Below, in pieces: positions 19,659 through 31,139 of a stretch of 32,808 nucleotides of DNA. The stretch is taken from positions 1-32,808 of the forward strand of contig MSJI02000805.1 in assembly GCA_001931905.2 (NCBI GenBank), read 5' to 3'. The number at the start of each line of letters is the position of its first letter. The stretch's first letter is position 1. The position numbers and the translations under genes were made by a program. The notes under the pieces are model-generated. The model was not told where the DNA came from, made no database searches, and saw nothing but the letters and a program-made list of their open reading frames with translations. This stretch comes from Cladosporium sp. IMV 00045 (Eukaryota > Ascomycota > Dothideomycetes > Cladosporiales > Cladosporiaceae).

Positions 19659-21956
19659 TCAGCTCATGTACGATGGCGAGCTGTCAACTCTTGGGGCGTT
19701 TGGCCCTTGGATGAAATCTCGCAGTGTCTTGTAGCCTCGTACTGCACCTTCAGGCTCCCCTGTGCCCTTTCTGGGCGCTCTTTTGAAGCTTTTAGGGTCC
19801 TGGCTCATTGTGCATGACACATGGATGTTTCTAGTATCAAGTAGCTCAGTAGAAGTCTCAGTGACATCCTTGATACTGTCGTTTTCGTCTTCCAGGCCAT
19901 CTGCGTTTTGTGACTCCGTACTGGCCAAAGACTTCATTAGGATGGACACCGCCGTTTCTCCCTGTGTCGCTCTGTCAGAATTGCCGAGATCGTCCAGCTC
20001 GAAAGATGGTGTGTGTCCTGATACGCCTCGCCTTTTGTTTCGCTTGCGTTTCCGGTCCAGGTGAAGCTCGTCCTCGCTTTCGCCATCTTGGCTACCGATG
20101 ATGAACTCACGCCAACAAGCCTCTCCATCAGCATCAATGTCTTTTCGCTCGGACCTTGAAGATTGTCCTTGAGTCGGTGACTCACGTCCAGGGACCTCAT
20201 GCCGCAAGCAGTGATCGTTCGAGTGAACCCGAGGATGGTGAATGTTTGGTGCGGTCGCTTTATCACATTGCTGATGACAAGCCAGGCCTGCTTGAAACGT
20301 ATCGTCGGACACTGTCAAATGCTGGCTCGACGATACCAAGGCCTTATTCGAAGTTGAGCTCGGAGCTTGCGCATGGATACCCATTATTCGCTTCCACATG
20401 CAGTCCTCAATCCCCGAAGAGGTGTTGTCATTCCCGGGGTCGACTGCGGCAGACGTTGCCTCGGGGACAGAGTCGAATTCGATCTCTTCGCCGCTTCAAC
20501 TTGACCTGGTCGCGTTTCTTGCTAGAGTGGTACGCGTGAGAAGAGCGCTCTCTCCTTGAGTTGCAGCTCTAAGCTAGTGCCATGGTGTTCCTCGAATGCT
20601 GAATTATAGATTCTGGTTGCATACAAGCTGCCAGGCTTTTCTCGTGAATTGAGCTTGCTGTCGTACGCCAGAGCAAATTCGAGGTCATTTAAAATGCACT
20701 CGCCTTCATCAGATCTTTTCACCGAATACTCGTCTTCTTCAGCCAGGGGACGAGCGTTCGCAGGAAATTGAACGGTTGAACTGCAGGCACCACAACCTGA
20801 TCCGCATCAAAGGTATCGCCGTCGGCGCCAAGTAGCATGGGCTCTTCCGACAAGTGACTGAAGCTTCTGGATGTCGGAGCTACACTGCTCCTGGCATTTG
20901 CGATGAAGTACTGAGATGAACGACCGCAACTGTCAAAGGCGCTAGTTCCGACCTTGACGTTGATGTATTCTTCTTGCATAGACGGTAAGGCGCCACTCAT
21001 AAGATAGCGATTGCAATCGAGCCGCCTCTCAAAAATAGGCGTGAAAGACCGTGGTCGCGCAGGTCTCGGCTGTTCCGGTAGCCTGTTCTTGACCTTTCTA
21101 CGCCGTCCAATCTGCTCAACTTCAGCCGCTTTCGAAAACTCGATTCGTAAAGGCTTTGTGGGCCTCAAAGCAAGCCAATCGTCTTGAGACAAGAGCTTAC
21201 GCCTCTTCGAAAGCAGTAATAGCTCCTGATCGGCATGCACTCGCGGGCTCCCTGCGCGATGCCTGGAGTGCGATTGCCCACCCTTCCCACCATCATCCTC
21301 GCTCTCATCGCCTGATTCCACGTTCTGACCGGTAACTATTGCAGTCTTAGCACATGGTCTAGACGAAGAATTGTGACAACATACCATCGCAGAACCTGGC
21401 CACTGTGTCGTCATTGTGAGCAAAGGCCGCCCTGCCATGCACTCCTCAAACAAGAGATCCGGAAAGCGACTGCCGAACGGGACCAAACCGAGCTGACGGC
21501 GATTGCAATTGGAAGCCACCCTCCCCGACCGAGATGAGCAACTTTCGAGTACTCGAAGACGGATGCTGTTGATGACCTGCTGTCACTGCCTGGAGGGGAC
21601 CGGCTCTTGCTCTGGCGAAATGGGCTTTTTGCCTCTGCAGGGCTGCATTGCTCTGCCTAGCACCTGCATACCGGCGCCTGGTACCTCCCGTCCAATCCAT
21701 ACCAGTAACTAAAAATGCTCCACTCGTTCTGTGGAGTACAGAGATTGGCGTCGGTTGTTCCACAGGGTGGAGTTGATGAGGTCGGAATAAGCATAAAGGG
21801 CGAAGCCGCCAGCACGTGGCGCACCTGCCTGAAAAACACATCACTCATGAACATGTTTACCTCGTCGTCTTCCTGCACCATCGCACCCTGCCAGAGTGGT
21901 CTCACTTCGAAAAGCGCCTTTACTTCACAGCTGTGTCTGATCGAGCAGCATGCCAT
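19659..21956 (-). CDS. multi-exon hypothetical protein, exon borders only partly resolved
   Basis: Several coding-like blocks follow one another on the minus strand in different frames. The block at 21956-21715 begins at an ATG and includes VKALFEVRPLWQGAMVQEDD and SDVFFRQVRHVLAASPFM. The block at 21335 to ~20780 has a SKRRKLLSQDDWLALRPTK segment followed by PLRIEF. The block at ~20790-20522 includes ILNDLEFALAYDSKLN. The last block (~20495-19659) has GEACWREFIIGSQDGESEDE, a KRKRNKRRG basic patch and SILMKSL. One intron is convincing: 21336-21384, 49 nt, GTATGT donor and AATAG acceptor. The joins near 20780-20830 and 20470-20530 are unclear; a 50-nt intron at the second has a weak donor. The content (KRRK, KRKRNKRR, acidic stretches) suggests a nuclear regulatory protein. 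No known domain is recognised. The start could also lie further downstream, and a decayed gene cannot be excluded. Confidence 0.48.
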
Positions 21957-23653
21957 CGAACCCTCGGCCGCCTCCTCTCACCCGCTCACCAGTTAGCCCA
22001 ACCATCACAGCCACAGCTTCCTTGACCTGGCAATAATGCCGTGCATGCTAGGAATACACTGGACACTACTGCAGTGCCCCAGACTCCCCCGCAAACCCCA
22101 GGTATGGTGGAGAAAATGCAACATCATACCGAGTATCCATCGCCTAGCCACGGCTTTCCTCATCGGGTTCCCGTCCACCGATCGAAGCGCCAACCACCAC
22201 TACTGATTACGATGAGAAGCGAAGTAAAGCTCTCTCGGGTCCTCCATGGCATGGAGCTGAATATCCGGTACACCGACAAAAGCTGCCCAGGCTCGCCTGC
22301 TAACACGGGCTGTGAGTGAGCGAACGCTCAACAGAGTCAGCGATGGCTCTGCTCACATGTGCGCTCGTCACATCCCACTCTGCACTATGAGATCAGGCCT
22401 CCCTCCTAGGAACATGGTGCTTGCTCCTACTGCATAGTGACGGCTGATAAGGCTCCTGGATGTCGACTAGGAGTCAAACTGCTGTCTGCCTGGAGCCACT
22501 AATGGCTGGAGAATGTTGCTAAAGGCGTGCCAAGATCGAGATCATATGCAGAAAGAGCGTGCGCCAGGCGTCTTTAGACTGCTGATGGCTTGCATGAGAG
22601 GGCGCCAGGTGGCGCCAAAGGCGTTGAGCTTCGCTAGTCTGCTCGTGGCAGCTGTGAAGGAAGCCTTCGTAACGATATACACATGCCTTGTGCTCTGACT
22701 CAGTCTAGGTAGTCGCTCTGGCACCCGGACTGGTGCCGACGATCAGAGTACCTCATTCGACCAAATGTTTACTTGTCGAGAAACAGGCACTGCTGGAAGA
22801 ATCCATTACTACAATACATCAGTGTGACGTCGGACTTGGTTCCGAGGGTGCAATAGATGCCGAGAGCTATGAGCATCATGAATCACCTTGTGAAAAGATC
22901 TGTACAAGGTGTGTTCAGTGGCTTCGCTTGCCTAGCCAGAGTGGTGCATGTGCCTGACGAGCGCAGCCGCACAGGCGGCTCAAGCAACGAACGTCATCTC
23001 TCAAAGCGTTGGATTCGTTCTCGGCACGCCATTGGACACTACTGATGTGCGCGGAATTCAACGGCTTCTTGACGAATGAAACAGCCAAACTTGACAGCCA
23101 AGAAAGTTGCTATCGATCGCTCGAAGATTTATGAGCACATGCTGGAAGTCAACCTTGCAGCTGCGCAGCATGCCATTGCACAGCTGCTTGCCCTGGTCCG
23201 GCAATGCGAGGTTTTTGCCACTTCCTGGAGTACATTCGCCTAGCCTCAGCGGGTGACTGGTACAACATTCGCTCGTACAAGCGTAGTGGGGCCCGCTATA
23301 ATGTACCGCACCCGCCCCTCCAATGTCCTATGATCGAGCGGTGTTGGGCCACGGACGCGAAGAGGATGTTGCCGCGTAGTTTGCCATCATTTGCGACGAC
23401 CGAGGCCGCGAGGCCGCGACGTGCCTTATATAATGGACCGTGCCGCTCAGCATTCCCAGACCACTTTTTCTCCACAGACTATCCCACAGTTTGTGCTAAC
23501 TGCGCCCCACTCTGGTTGCCTCTTAAACCAGGCGTATCTTCCATCGCTATCTCCCGGTCCCCCTTTCCCTTCCTCTCTAAGGAATAGTTCATAAAGCGTC
23601 TACACCTTTGGCAAAGATCCGGCATACCGACGACCGCTTCCGCAAACGACAAC
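21957..23653. other. long intergenic region upstream of the HAD gene
   Basis: 1.7 kb without a supportable gene. ORFs are short and overlap in both strands. A TATA-like TTATATAAT at 23427-23435 lies 219 bases before the ATG at 23654 and is the best core-promoter candidate; a second TATAAT occurs near 23297. The last 150 bases are C/T-rich. Confidence 0.5.
23427..23435 (+). promoter_or_regulatory. TATA box candidate for the HAD gene
   Basis: TTATATAAT lies 219 bases upstream of the start codon, followed by a C/T-rich leader. Position and sequence fit a fungal TATA element. Confidence 0.4.
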
Positions 23654-25109
23654 ATGTCTGATATCGTCCCTCCAACCAGGCCGCGGACCTTCCGCAGGCT
23701 GAGTTCCAGCGATGCCACCGCCGCCGACATCAACCTCCGCTCGCCTACTGTCATTGTGCCTCCAGAGCAATTAATGAACGAGGCTGATGCCAATGAGGTC
23801 GCTGCGGCAATGGAATTGGCTAGATTGGACCTCGAAGACGCCTCTGAAATGCCGTCGAACCCAGAGACGCCACCAGAGTCCACTGTCACTGACAAGTTCG
23901 CGTTTGCTTTCGACATTGATGGTGTCCTGATCCGTGGCGGTCGACCCATTCCCGAAGCAGTCGAAGCAATGAAAGTCCTCAACGGCCAAAATCAGTAGGG
24001 CATCAAAGTGTAAGTGATTCCAATTGCTTTAACGCTATCTGTTGCTCACACCCTAGCTTAGCCCCTACATCTTCGTCACCAACGGTGGCGGCAAGACCGA
24101 GCAGGAGCGTTGCATTCAGCTCAGTCAACAAATGGAGATCGAAGTGTCTCCCGGTCAGTTCATTTGCGGACACACTCCCATGAGGGAGATGGCCTCAAAG
24201 TACAAGACCGTCTTGGTCGTTGGTGGTGAGGGGGAGAAGTGCAGACAGGTTGCCGAGGGTTACGGTTTCAAGGACGTCGTGACTCCTGGCGACATCATCA
24301 AGGACAATGCCGACACCACGCCCTTCAGGAAACTGACTAAAGAGGAGTGGGACAACTCCAGGGACCGCGACTTCTCGACTACCGTGATCGAAGCGATCTT
24401 TGTGTTTGCCGACAGCAGAGATTGGGCCGGCGACCAACAGATCATTCTCGACTTGCTCATGTCTAAGGGTGGTGTGCTCGGTACCCGCTCTGAGACTTTC
24501 GACGAAGGCCCTCCCGTCTTCTTTTCTCACAACGACGTCGTCTGGTCCGCCTCGCACGATCTCACTCGCCTTGGCATGGGTGCGCTTCGCTGCTCGCTCG
24601 AGGCTATGTACAAGGCCGTGACGGGTAAGGAGCTCGTCACTACAGCATTCGGCAAACCTCAAATCGGCACTTTCGAGTTTGCCACTCGCCTCCTCAAGCA
24701 GTGGCGAAGGGCCACCCACGGCATTGACGCCCCACCAAGGACTGTCTACTTCGTGGGAGACACCCCTGAGTCCGACATTCGCGGCACCAACGAATACAAC
24801 AAGCACAGTGAGAACACCTGGTACTCCATCCTTGTCAAGACTGGCGTATACCAGGAAGGTACCCAGCCAAGGTATATGCCCAACTTCACCGCCGATCATG
24901 TGTTGGAGGCTGTGCTTCACGGCATCGACCGCGAGCAAAAGAGAGAGCTCCGCGCGTCTCTCGATATCAACGGCAAGCTCGAGGGTACCGCCATCGCCGA
25001 TACTGCCCCGCCGACTCCTCGTGCTACCAGCCCGATTGCTGTCAAAGACAACCCAATGGAGAAGCTGGCCTTCTCCAACTCGCACGCTACTGCGCAAAAG
25101 GTTAACTAG
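23654..25109 (+). CDS. CECR5/HDHD5-type HAD-superfamily hydrolase (YKR070W-like), possibly rescued by alternative splicing
   Basis: Member of the mitochondrial HAD subfamily of yeast YKR070W and human HDHD5, whose substrate is unknown. The start at 23654 gives MSDIVPPTRPRTFRRLSSS, a basic Ser-rich N-terminus suited to mitochondrial import. HAD motif I is FAFDIDGV with Asp87 and Asp89; motif II is FVTNGGGK just after the intron; a late motif is VYFVGDTPESDIRG. The canonical intron is 24010-24061 (52 nt, GTAAGT donor). However, a TAG at 23996-23998 interrupts the frame four codons before it, where Tyr is expected in NGQNQ-Y-GIKV. An alternative donor GTAGGG at 23995 with the same acceptor gives a 67-nt intron, removes the stop and keeps the frame (462 aa, joining NGQNH to PYIFVTN). 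Without rescue the product would be 114 aa and inactive. The downstream exon is otherwise intact. Confidence 0.85.
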
Positions 25110-25380
25110 AAAGCTAAATGCACTCATATCGCATTTGATGGGGGGCGTTTCGTTGCATTGGGTTTGGGGTTTGGGTTTTGTTTACGTTGGAAATTTGGAT
25201 ACCACTTTGTCGCGGGCGCAGATAAAAAGATCTGCGTGCCGCACTGTCAACATACACAGACATAAAGGCAAACAATGATAAATTGCCGTCCGATGGCAAC
25301 CACACAGCCGAAAAAGAAATACATACATAGACAGCATCTTGTCATGAGAATGACGTTAGCCTAAATGATTCAGGATACCA

Positions 25381-25695
25381 TTATGAATCTTCATGCTTCT
25401 TGACTCCCATCATCGTCCCATGCACTTCAACCTCGACACCCTTCACATTCCACGCGGCCATATCGTCCTTCCACAGCAACTCGCACAACGTCAACAACAC
25501 TTGAAGTCGTCACGACAAACTCCACCGGCGCAACCGCCAACACCCGCCATCTCCGATCGCAGTCCACAAATCCCATGGTGGAGTCCACAATGCCACAGCC
25601 AAGTGTGGGTCCTCCAGCAACAAAAATCGCATGACCGCATCCCCATGAATTCCATGACGGGTGTGAGTGGGGTTCGGATGGCACTGATCCAGGAT
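25381..25695 (-). pseudogene. possible decayed or unresolved coding frame
   Basis: One minus-strand frame is open over about 104 codons apart from a single TGA at 25510-25512, and ends at TAA 25381-25383. It reads DAVMRFLLLEDPHLAVALW, then TPPWDLWTAIGDGG, and after the stop LLTLCELLWKDDMAAWNVKG and VEVEVHGTMMGVKKHEDS. The last part looks protein-like. The TGA would be CGA before a single C-to-T change. I found no intron that removes it in frame. Other frames on both strands are also stop-poor here, so chance is a real alternative. No family recognised. Confidence 0.2.
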
Positions 25696-26012
25696 TCAGC
25701 TCCGAAACACATGACTTGTCTTCTCGATTTCTGACCGAGTAGCCACCGAAGTACCGTGACGAGTCGGACGTCACGTCACCGTCAATAGCAAAAATACACT
25801 ACCAAGTCTGCTATCGTACGCGCAGGTCTCGACCTCGGTCTTTTTCTGTCTCCCTCCACTTCTGCCAACCCGGTCGCTGCCGGGCACGAGAAATACCCAC
25901 CCTGCCCTCGACGGCCAAGAAGTGATGTTTGACACCACCCTTCCGATGGTGCTACACACTCGCAAGGGCTGTGGACTGTAACGTCATGCATTGAGGGCGC
26001 TCGGCAGGAAAA

Positions 26013-26660
26013 ATGTTGCCGCCTCATGAGCCTTCTTGCACCAAAGATCTCGCGAGCCTCGCGAGGCGCGAAAATGTAAAGTTTTTGTCTTCGCCTAAAG
26101 GGGCCCTGACGATCCGGCTAGGCGAGATCCTTCTGCCATTCTCCTGCATGTGGGCTCGGCAGGGTTCGAGGAGTGCAAGTACACTGAGCAACGAAAAGAA
26201 ACCATACGAGCAGTCGTTTGGCTTGACAAAAACGTACGACGATGGAAACACAATACAGGTCACAGACCCCCCGCACATAACCCATGCCAAAGGTCAAATG
26301 AATGGACGTATATGGGGACAGCTCCAACCTTCCAGCCACGGCGCATCAAGAACTCCTGTCTATCATGAAAACAACATGCCGAGCATGCTTCCACGTGATG
26401 GCACTGCCACGTTCCCCACTAATATACTATTTACGCTGCACGACGCGCGATACAAGGCTTTGGCCCTCATGCATCAAGGAAACCACATGCATCAAATCGC
26501 GCGCGGAGATGTCGATACCCCCAGAACATCATTCGGAGACGCCTTTTTTTGGTTCCCTTCAGATCTCTATTTTACGAGCATGGCCAGATCCCAAGAAAGA
26601 GGGGTCGCGCGGGGCTTGAGACAATCGGAAAAGGATCCGAAGCTCAATTGTCGTTTCTAA
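26013..26660 (+). CDS. orphan ORF of 215 codons, doubtful
   Basis: The ORF begins MLPPHEPSCTKDLASLARRE and ends at a stop after KDPKLNCRF. It contains no recognisable domain, signal peptide, membrane helix or repeat, and its composition is even and unlike that of the firm genes in the window. It is long for chance but not beyond it in this GC range. It lies in a 3.3 kb interval that otherwise lacks genes, so an orphan gene is possible. Confidence 0.25.
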   Translation: MLPPHEPSCTKDLASLARRENVKFLSSPKGALTIRLGEILLPFSCMWARQGSRSASTLSNEKKPYEQSFGLTKTYDDGNTIQVTDPPHITHAKGQMNGRIWGQLQPSSHGASRTPVYHENNMPSMLPRDGTATFPTNILFTLHDARYKALALMHQGNHMHQIARGDVDTPRTSFGDAFFWFPSDLYFTSMARSQERGVARGLRQSEKDPKLNCRF

Positions 26661-28198
26661 TTCGTGAGCGTGTCGGAGGTGAGAGTGACAATAGCTAGAT
26701 GTAGACGAGACGTGAGGTTCGAGCTGAATAGCCGCCGGACTTCCGGTATAGGTATACCGATTGCAAAAGCACACTCTTGAGCTGCATGCTGTGAGGCGTA
26801 AACCATGGCTCGCGTGGTTGCAGATATGCCGTGCGGCTGCAGGCTTGAACAGCTTGGAAGACTGGGATGCGCTGCTGGAGCGGACGGCTTTATTGCACCT
26901 TTCCCATAGGTCGTAGCACAGTGTTCTCGAGCTCGAGATATAGCCCTGCCGTAGCCATCGATCATAGACAAATGTCAATTAACTGTCTGTCTTTTGAATC
27001 TTTCACTTCGAGTATACCCTACGTTAGAACGTTTGGTGCAGATGGCCAACCCCAACCCTAACCCTACTCTATCGAGCTCATGGGATTTTGTCTCTTATGG
27101 CAGCAGTGGATTGTGAACAAGCAACCCTAGATCTGCTCACGATCATAACGTGACCCCTAGTTCAACGGGAACGAACCTAATGGCATTAAGAGCGCTCGTT
27201 GTCATTGGAACTCTGATGCTGCAGCCGCGGGCTGAGATTTGATCAAGAGGAAATACTTCAGTCGTTGATGACCAAACCCACGACCTACCGGTGTCCATGG
27301 CACTCAATTGCGATTTCGACGACTCAGCCTCGAAGATCGACGATGTACACAATCGAATCCCACTGTAACCCACAGGAAGTGGAATGAAGCATGTCGTTGG
27401 CACTGCGCCTGGGATCAACGAACCACCACCACCTTCTACCCGAGTAAAGCACAAACTACAATGCAAGCCTGACCGGCCTACAGAAAGAGGCACAGCCCAC
27501 CAACCGGCAGATTCCAGTTCAAGCGTTGGAATGCATCACCAAAGTAAGCCTCGCTGTGAACGATCATCCCAGAGACCGTTCATCGTAACTAGCCCGTTTC
27601 TCTGTCGAAGGTCCGTCCACCAAGTAAAATCAAGAACGGCCAAGCACAAACCCTCACTCCACCCCTCGACCCTCGAGCACAATTGCTGTCCAGCGACACC
27701 AGGGTATCGTATCGATTTATAGACAAACCAACCAACTCATCTAACCAGCCCAACAGACCACAGTGCCCGTCGGCCCTCAAGCACACCTCGCTGGATGGAA
27801 TACATTCATCTGTGCAAACAGATCGATCGTCTCCTATTAGGACCACCTGGTGATCGTCTCAGCCACAAAAGTTTCCCTTAACGCCAAACCCAACCTCGAC
27901 GTCGTGCCCCGAGCGATTCACTGCCCGGTAGTCTAGTCCACACACTCACCCCCTTTGGCAAGGCATGCTACGATTTCTATTAATTTTTTGCTTCGAAAAG
28001 AATCACAGTTGCAGTCGAAAGCTACTTCTGGACTGGACTATCAAGCACGGTGAGTCGCTGGTAGAACAGTGAAGGCAGGCGGGTTGGGGTGCTGAATGGC
28101 ATACTGACTCGATATGATGATGTGGCGTCTGATTTGCAGGATATTGGGGACTGATTTAGGGGGCGATGAGAGCCTTGTGTTCGCGTTGAAGAAAAAAG

Positions 28199-28217
28199 AA
28201 AAAAAAAAAAAAAAAAA
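28199..28217 (+). repeat. poly(A) tract within a purine run
   Basis: Nineteen consecutive A bases lie inside a purine-only stretch (about 28188-28231) near the 3' end of the minus-strand GTPase gene. No adjacent retroelement sequence or target duplication was recognised, so it is best treated as a simple repeat. Confidence 0.85.
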
Positions 28218-28419
28218 GAGAGAGGGGGAGATGCACATGGCAGATGCGTATGGTTTGGCGGTAGATACAATCATTTTGTGTGGCTTTTATAAAAAATGCG
28301 TGGATGCTCATTTGTTCAGTAGCGTTGGGCGCTTCGTGATATGATCTATCTTCGACACGTTCTAATGTGCCATGATTGAGAGTATTGGAAGGAAGGCATG
28401 CAGGTGACGGGTATCGTAC

Positions 28420-29917
28420 CTATGCTCGGCCGACCTTGAAGGACAGAATCTAAATGGGGCGTTAGTAAGTGTGCAGAATACCTAGAGAGCTGACTGCGCT
28501 GCACTATACTTACATCGTTTTTGCCAACCTTGACTTCGTCGTCCTCAGATACGCGCACACCGCCCGTGGTCTCGACATAAGCGAGAGGGGCGTCTCCCAT
28601 GATCTTCCTGTACGCGTCGCCGACTGTGCTGCCCTTTCTGATCAGTACGCAATCTCTGAAGACTGCAGCCCTGTCGCCTCCGCTTGTGCCTGCTTCTCCA
28701 GAACCGAAAGTGCCGATGTTTCTGACGGGGAAGACAGGCACAAGACCGAGCAGTTCCGAAGCGCGCGAAAGGACCTGGTTGACGCCGGTGCTGCCGAAGC
28801 GGTACAACACCATGTCTTTCATGTTCTCGATGCGCGACTTCAGCTTCTCGTCCATCTCCTTCAAACCTCCACCGTCCTCCTCGCCAGCGTCGATGAGATC
28901 TTCTCGCGTGTCGACGAATTCGGAGCCGGGGATGTAGCGGATATAGTCTTGCTTCGCCAGTCGTCGGAGGAAGACTTCAGATATGGCGGAGCAGAGCACG
29001 ATGCGCTCGGGTGGCTCTTGCTTTGCGATTTTGGAGATGTTCTTGTCGGCGTCTGGGTGGTCGATTTTGTTCAGTGCGTAGACTGTTGGGAATTTCTCAT
29101 CGACAAATGCGTTTACCACAGCGGCGATGGTGTCATCGTCCCAGTCTTGCAGCGGTTGCTTCAATGCGAGTTTGTCCAGCGAGCGTGCGACGATGGCGCT
29201 GGTACCGCCGTATCCGGAGAATTGACCTTGCAATGTTTCCACAGGCCCGGCTTTGATGGCAACGTGTCTGCGCTTGATACCGCCCCACTTCTGCTTCAAG
29301 TTACCCAACACCCAGTTCACGATTTCAGACTTCAGCCAAAGGATGTCTTGAGACGGATCGTAGCCGCGCGTTGCCTTTCCTTCCTGATCCGTGGTACCGC
29401 TGGCATCGACAACGTGAATGAGTGCGTCGGCATGTCGCAGGTCGTCCAAGAATTTGTTGCCCAGGCCTTTGCCCATGTGTGCGCCTGGCACGAGACCGGC
29501 AACGTCTAGCAACTCAATGGGCACGCTGCGCACACCTTTCTGGCAGACTCCGTAGTTGGGCTTGCATCGTGTCTGCAGAGGAGGTTCGTCGGAGGGTGAA
29601 GGCGGTGTGTTGCCCACGAGGTTGGTGCGAGAGCAGGCGCATGGTATTTGGAGGTAGCCCACGGCGCGGTTGGGGTCTATCGTGGTGAAAGGGAAGTTGC
29701 CTGGCGGGATGGGTCAATGGGGAGCCAGGCGAGGAGGTGGATGGGCATGCGCACCTACTTTGGCTGTGGTGTCGGTCAAGCTGTTAAGAGTGGTGCTTTT
29801 TCCTGAGCCGGGAATCAGCACCTTCGATCATCGCACAGCCGCCAGATGGATGTAGTGTGGTGGTGAGATACCTGAGCTGGGCTTGCCCACCAGGCCGATA
29901 AGAGGGTCACGTGGCAT
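28420..29917 (-). CDS. Obg/YchF-related GTPase of the YGR210C type with C-terminal TGS domain, 436 aa
   Basis: P-loop GTPase, orthologous in layout to yeast YGR210C, whose role is little known; relatives act with ribosomes. Exons on the minus strand are 29917-29872, 29802-29755, 29700-28514 and 28449-28420. The introns (69, 54, 64 nt) have GTATCT, GTGCGC and GTAAGT donors. G1 is GKPSSGKS at residues 11-18, split across the first intron; G2 lies in [15 protein letters not shown] (33-47). G3 is DVAGL at 97-101, followed by [20 protein letters not shown]4 is NKID at 242-245, and G5 is around CSA at 267-269. The TGS domain spans ~353-436 ([38 protein letters not shown]). The last exon codes only ten codons including the stop. 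All GTP-binding motifs are intact. The gene is divergent from the right-edge gene. Confidence 0.92.
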
Positions 29918-31095
29918 GATAGAAGTAAGTGAATGTTGAGAGAGGGTTGTATGCTTTTTGCTTGCGGCCGGCGCAAGATCAGATGGAAGATGTTGCTTCT
30001 TGGTGGGACGTTATCGACTCGAGGTATCGTCACTCTCTTTGGCGGGGTCGTCAATGTCAGGTATTAAAAGTCGCCCGCCGTAGATCAACCACGGGAGGGA
30101 GCAGCCTCGGTCCGCAACCTTATTTGACGCCTCACGCGCTTTTGCCGTGGTCAGGCTCGTTAGGTTTGCTCAGGGGGGACGGAGGGAGGGCAGCCCTGCG
30201 TTGCTAAGGGCGTGGGTGTCATCTGGCAATCAAATTTGGGATGGAAGGATGTCGGGCCGCGGTGACGGAGTGACAAGATGATTATTGACAGCCCTTTTGT
30301 GTCTCTCAGGTGATCTGCTGCACCTGTGCTGGTCCAGAAGCTCGTGCTCTGTAACTACGTACATGTATCTGTTGTACATACCGCTCCTACTCTCCAAATC
30401 CTACGACAGTGCTTGCCATGCTACCGCCACAGCGCATGGCACAGATCGTGGAATTGATTATAATTTGATTAATCCCGCCTATATCTTGATTAAGGTGTCG
30501 AGCCGTTGCCCTCTGGTCCGCGGCAGGCTTGCAGGCAGGGGCCAAGAAGGGGACTTTCACTTGCCCGTGCTTGCCGACTATACACACGCTACGACGTGCA
30601 CGGCGACCTTTGATCTGTTTGCTGCTCCAGGAGACGTCCGTAGCCTCCACCAGTCGAGTCTACTGGCTGCCGAGCACCACCGTCTAATCCACAGTGTGAA
30701 GATTGCAGAGCCCGACGCCGTTCCCTGGTGGTAACGCACCTGTGCAAATGCTCTCTCCGACCATGGCATCTTGATCCTCGAATCGCCAACGCCACACCCT
30801 TCTCCAACAACAATAACAACAATACCACCACCGCCACTGATCACCAGCGACACCCCCGTCTGCGTTGGTTGTTTTGGGAGGGAGATCTGCCGCCTCTGTT
30901 CCGCTTCCCTCACCTGACACGTGCAATCCCGGCAACTTATTCTTCACCACCGCCTTCAAAACATCCCCCAATATTTACTTTCCCACCCTGGCTTGCCGAA
31001 TGCGGTCCTTCGGAGGTGGTGACGGAGCATAATGGACGTAGCACCTCGCTACCAAGCTCGCCTACGTGCCAAATCTTTCCTCGACCGCGAAGCCA
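29918..31095. other. divergent intergenic region
   Basis: 1.18 kb between the GTPase start and the right-edge gene. No ORF starting with a good ATG looks coding. A CAA/CCA-rich run near 30805-30840 (aacaataacaacaatacc) looks like part of a long 5' leader. An ATG at 31032 opens either an upstream ORF or an alternative first exon. Confidence 0.5.
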
Positions 31096-31139
31096 ATGCT
31101 GTCCCCGCTGAAGACTCCGGGCCTGAGTGTAAGCATTAA
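31032..31139 (+). other. upstream ORF of 35 codons or alternative first exon
   Basis: An ATG at 31032 opens a 35-codon frame ending at 31139 and overlapping the main ATG at 31096 in another frame. It could act as an upstream ORF that lowers translation. Alternatively, GTAAGC at 31129 and an acceptor after 31183 define a 55-nt intron with a CTAAC branch site. Splicing it would join this frame (ending AEDSGPE-S) to ESLTRRKFQRT in the main frame. Confidence 0.45.

Larger units (their letters stand above)
25110..28419. other. 3.3 kb region with only weak ORFs
   Basis: No gene can be supported firmly. It holds a possible broken minus-strand frame at 25381-25695, a 215-codon plus ORF at 26013-26660, a short telomere-like word AACCCTAACCCTA at 27054-27066, and a 19-base poly(A) run at 28199-28217 inside a purine tract. 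Its last part should contain the 3' UTR of the GTPase gene. Confidence 0.45.

Noticed and set aside
24195..25127. 310-codon minus-strand ORF opposite the HAD gene
   Set aside because: Antisense shadow of the second HAD exon; no domain or independent coding signal.
28188..28231. Poly(A) and purine tract as a retrotransposon tail
   Set aside because: No reverse transcriptase, no element body and no target duplication recognised; simple repeat is sufficient.
28469..29509. 346-codon plus-strand ORF opposite the GTPase
   Set aside because: Antisense shadow of the conserved GTPase exon; composition is an artefact of the opposite codons.
30285..30734. 149-codon plus ORF
   Set aside because: The frame begins at a non-ATG codon and shows no domain; lies in the divergent promoter region.
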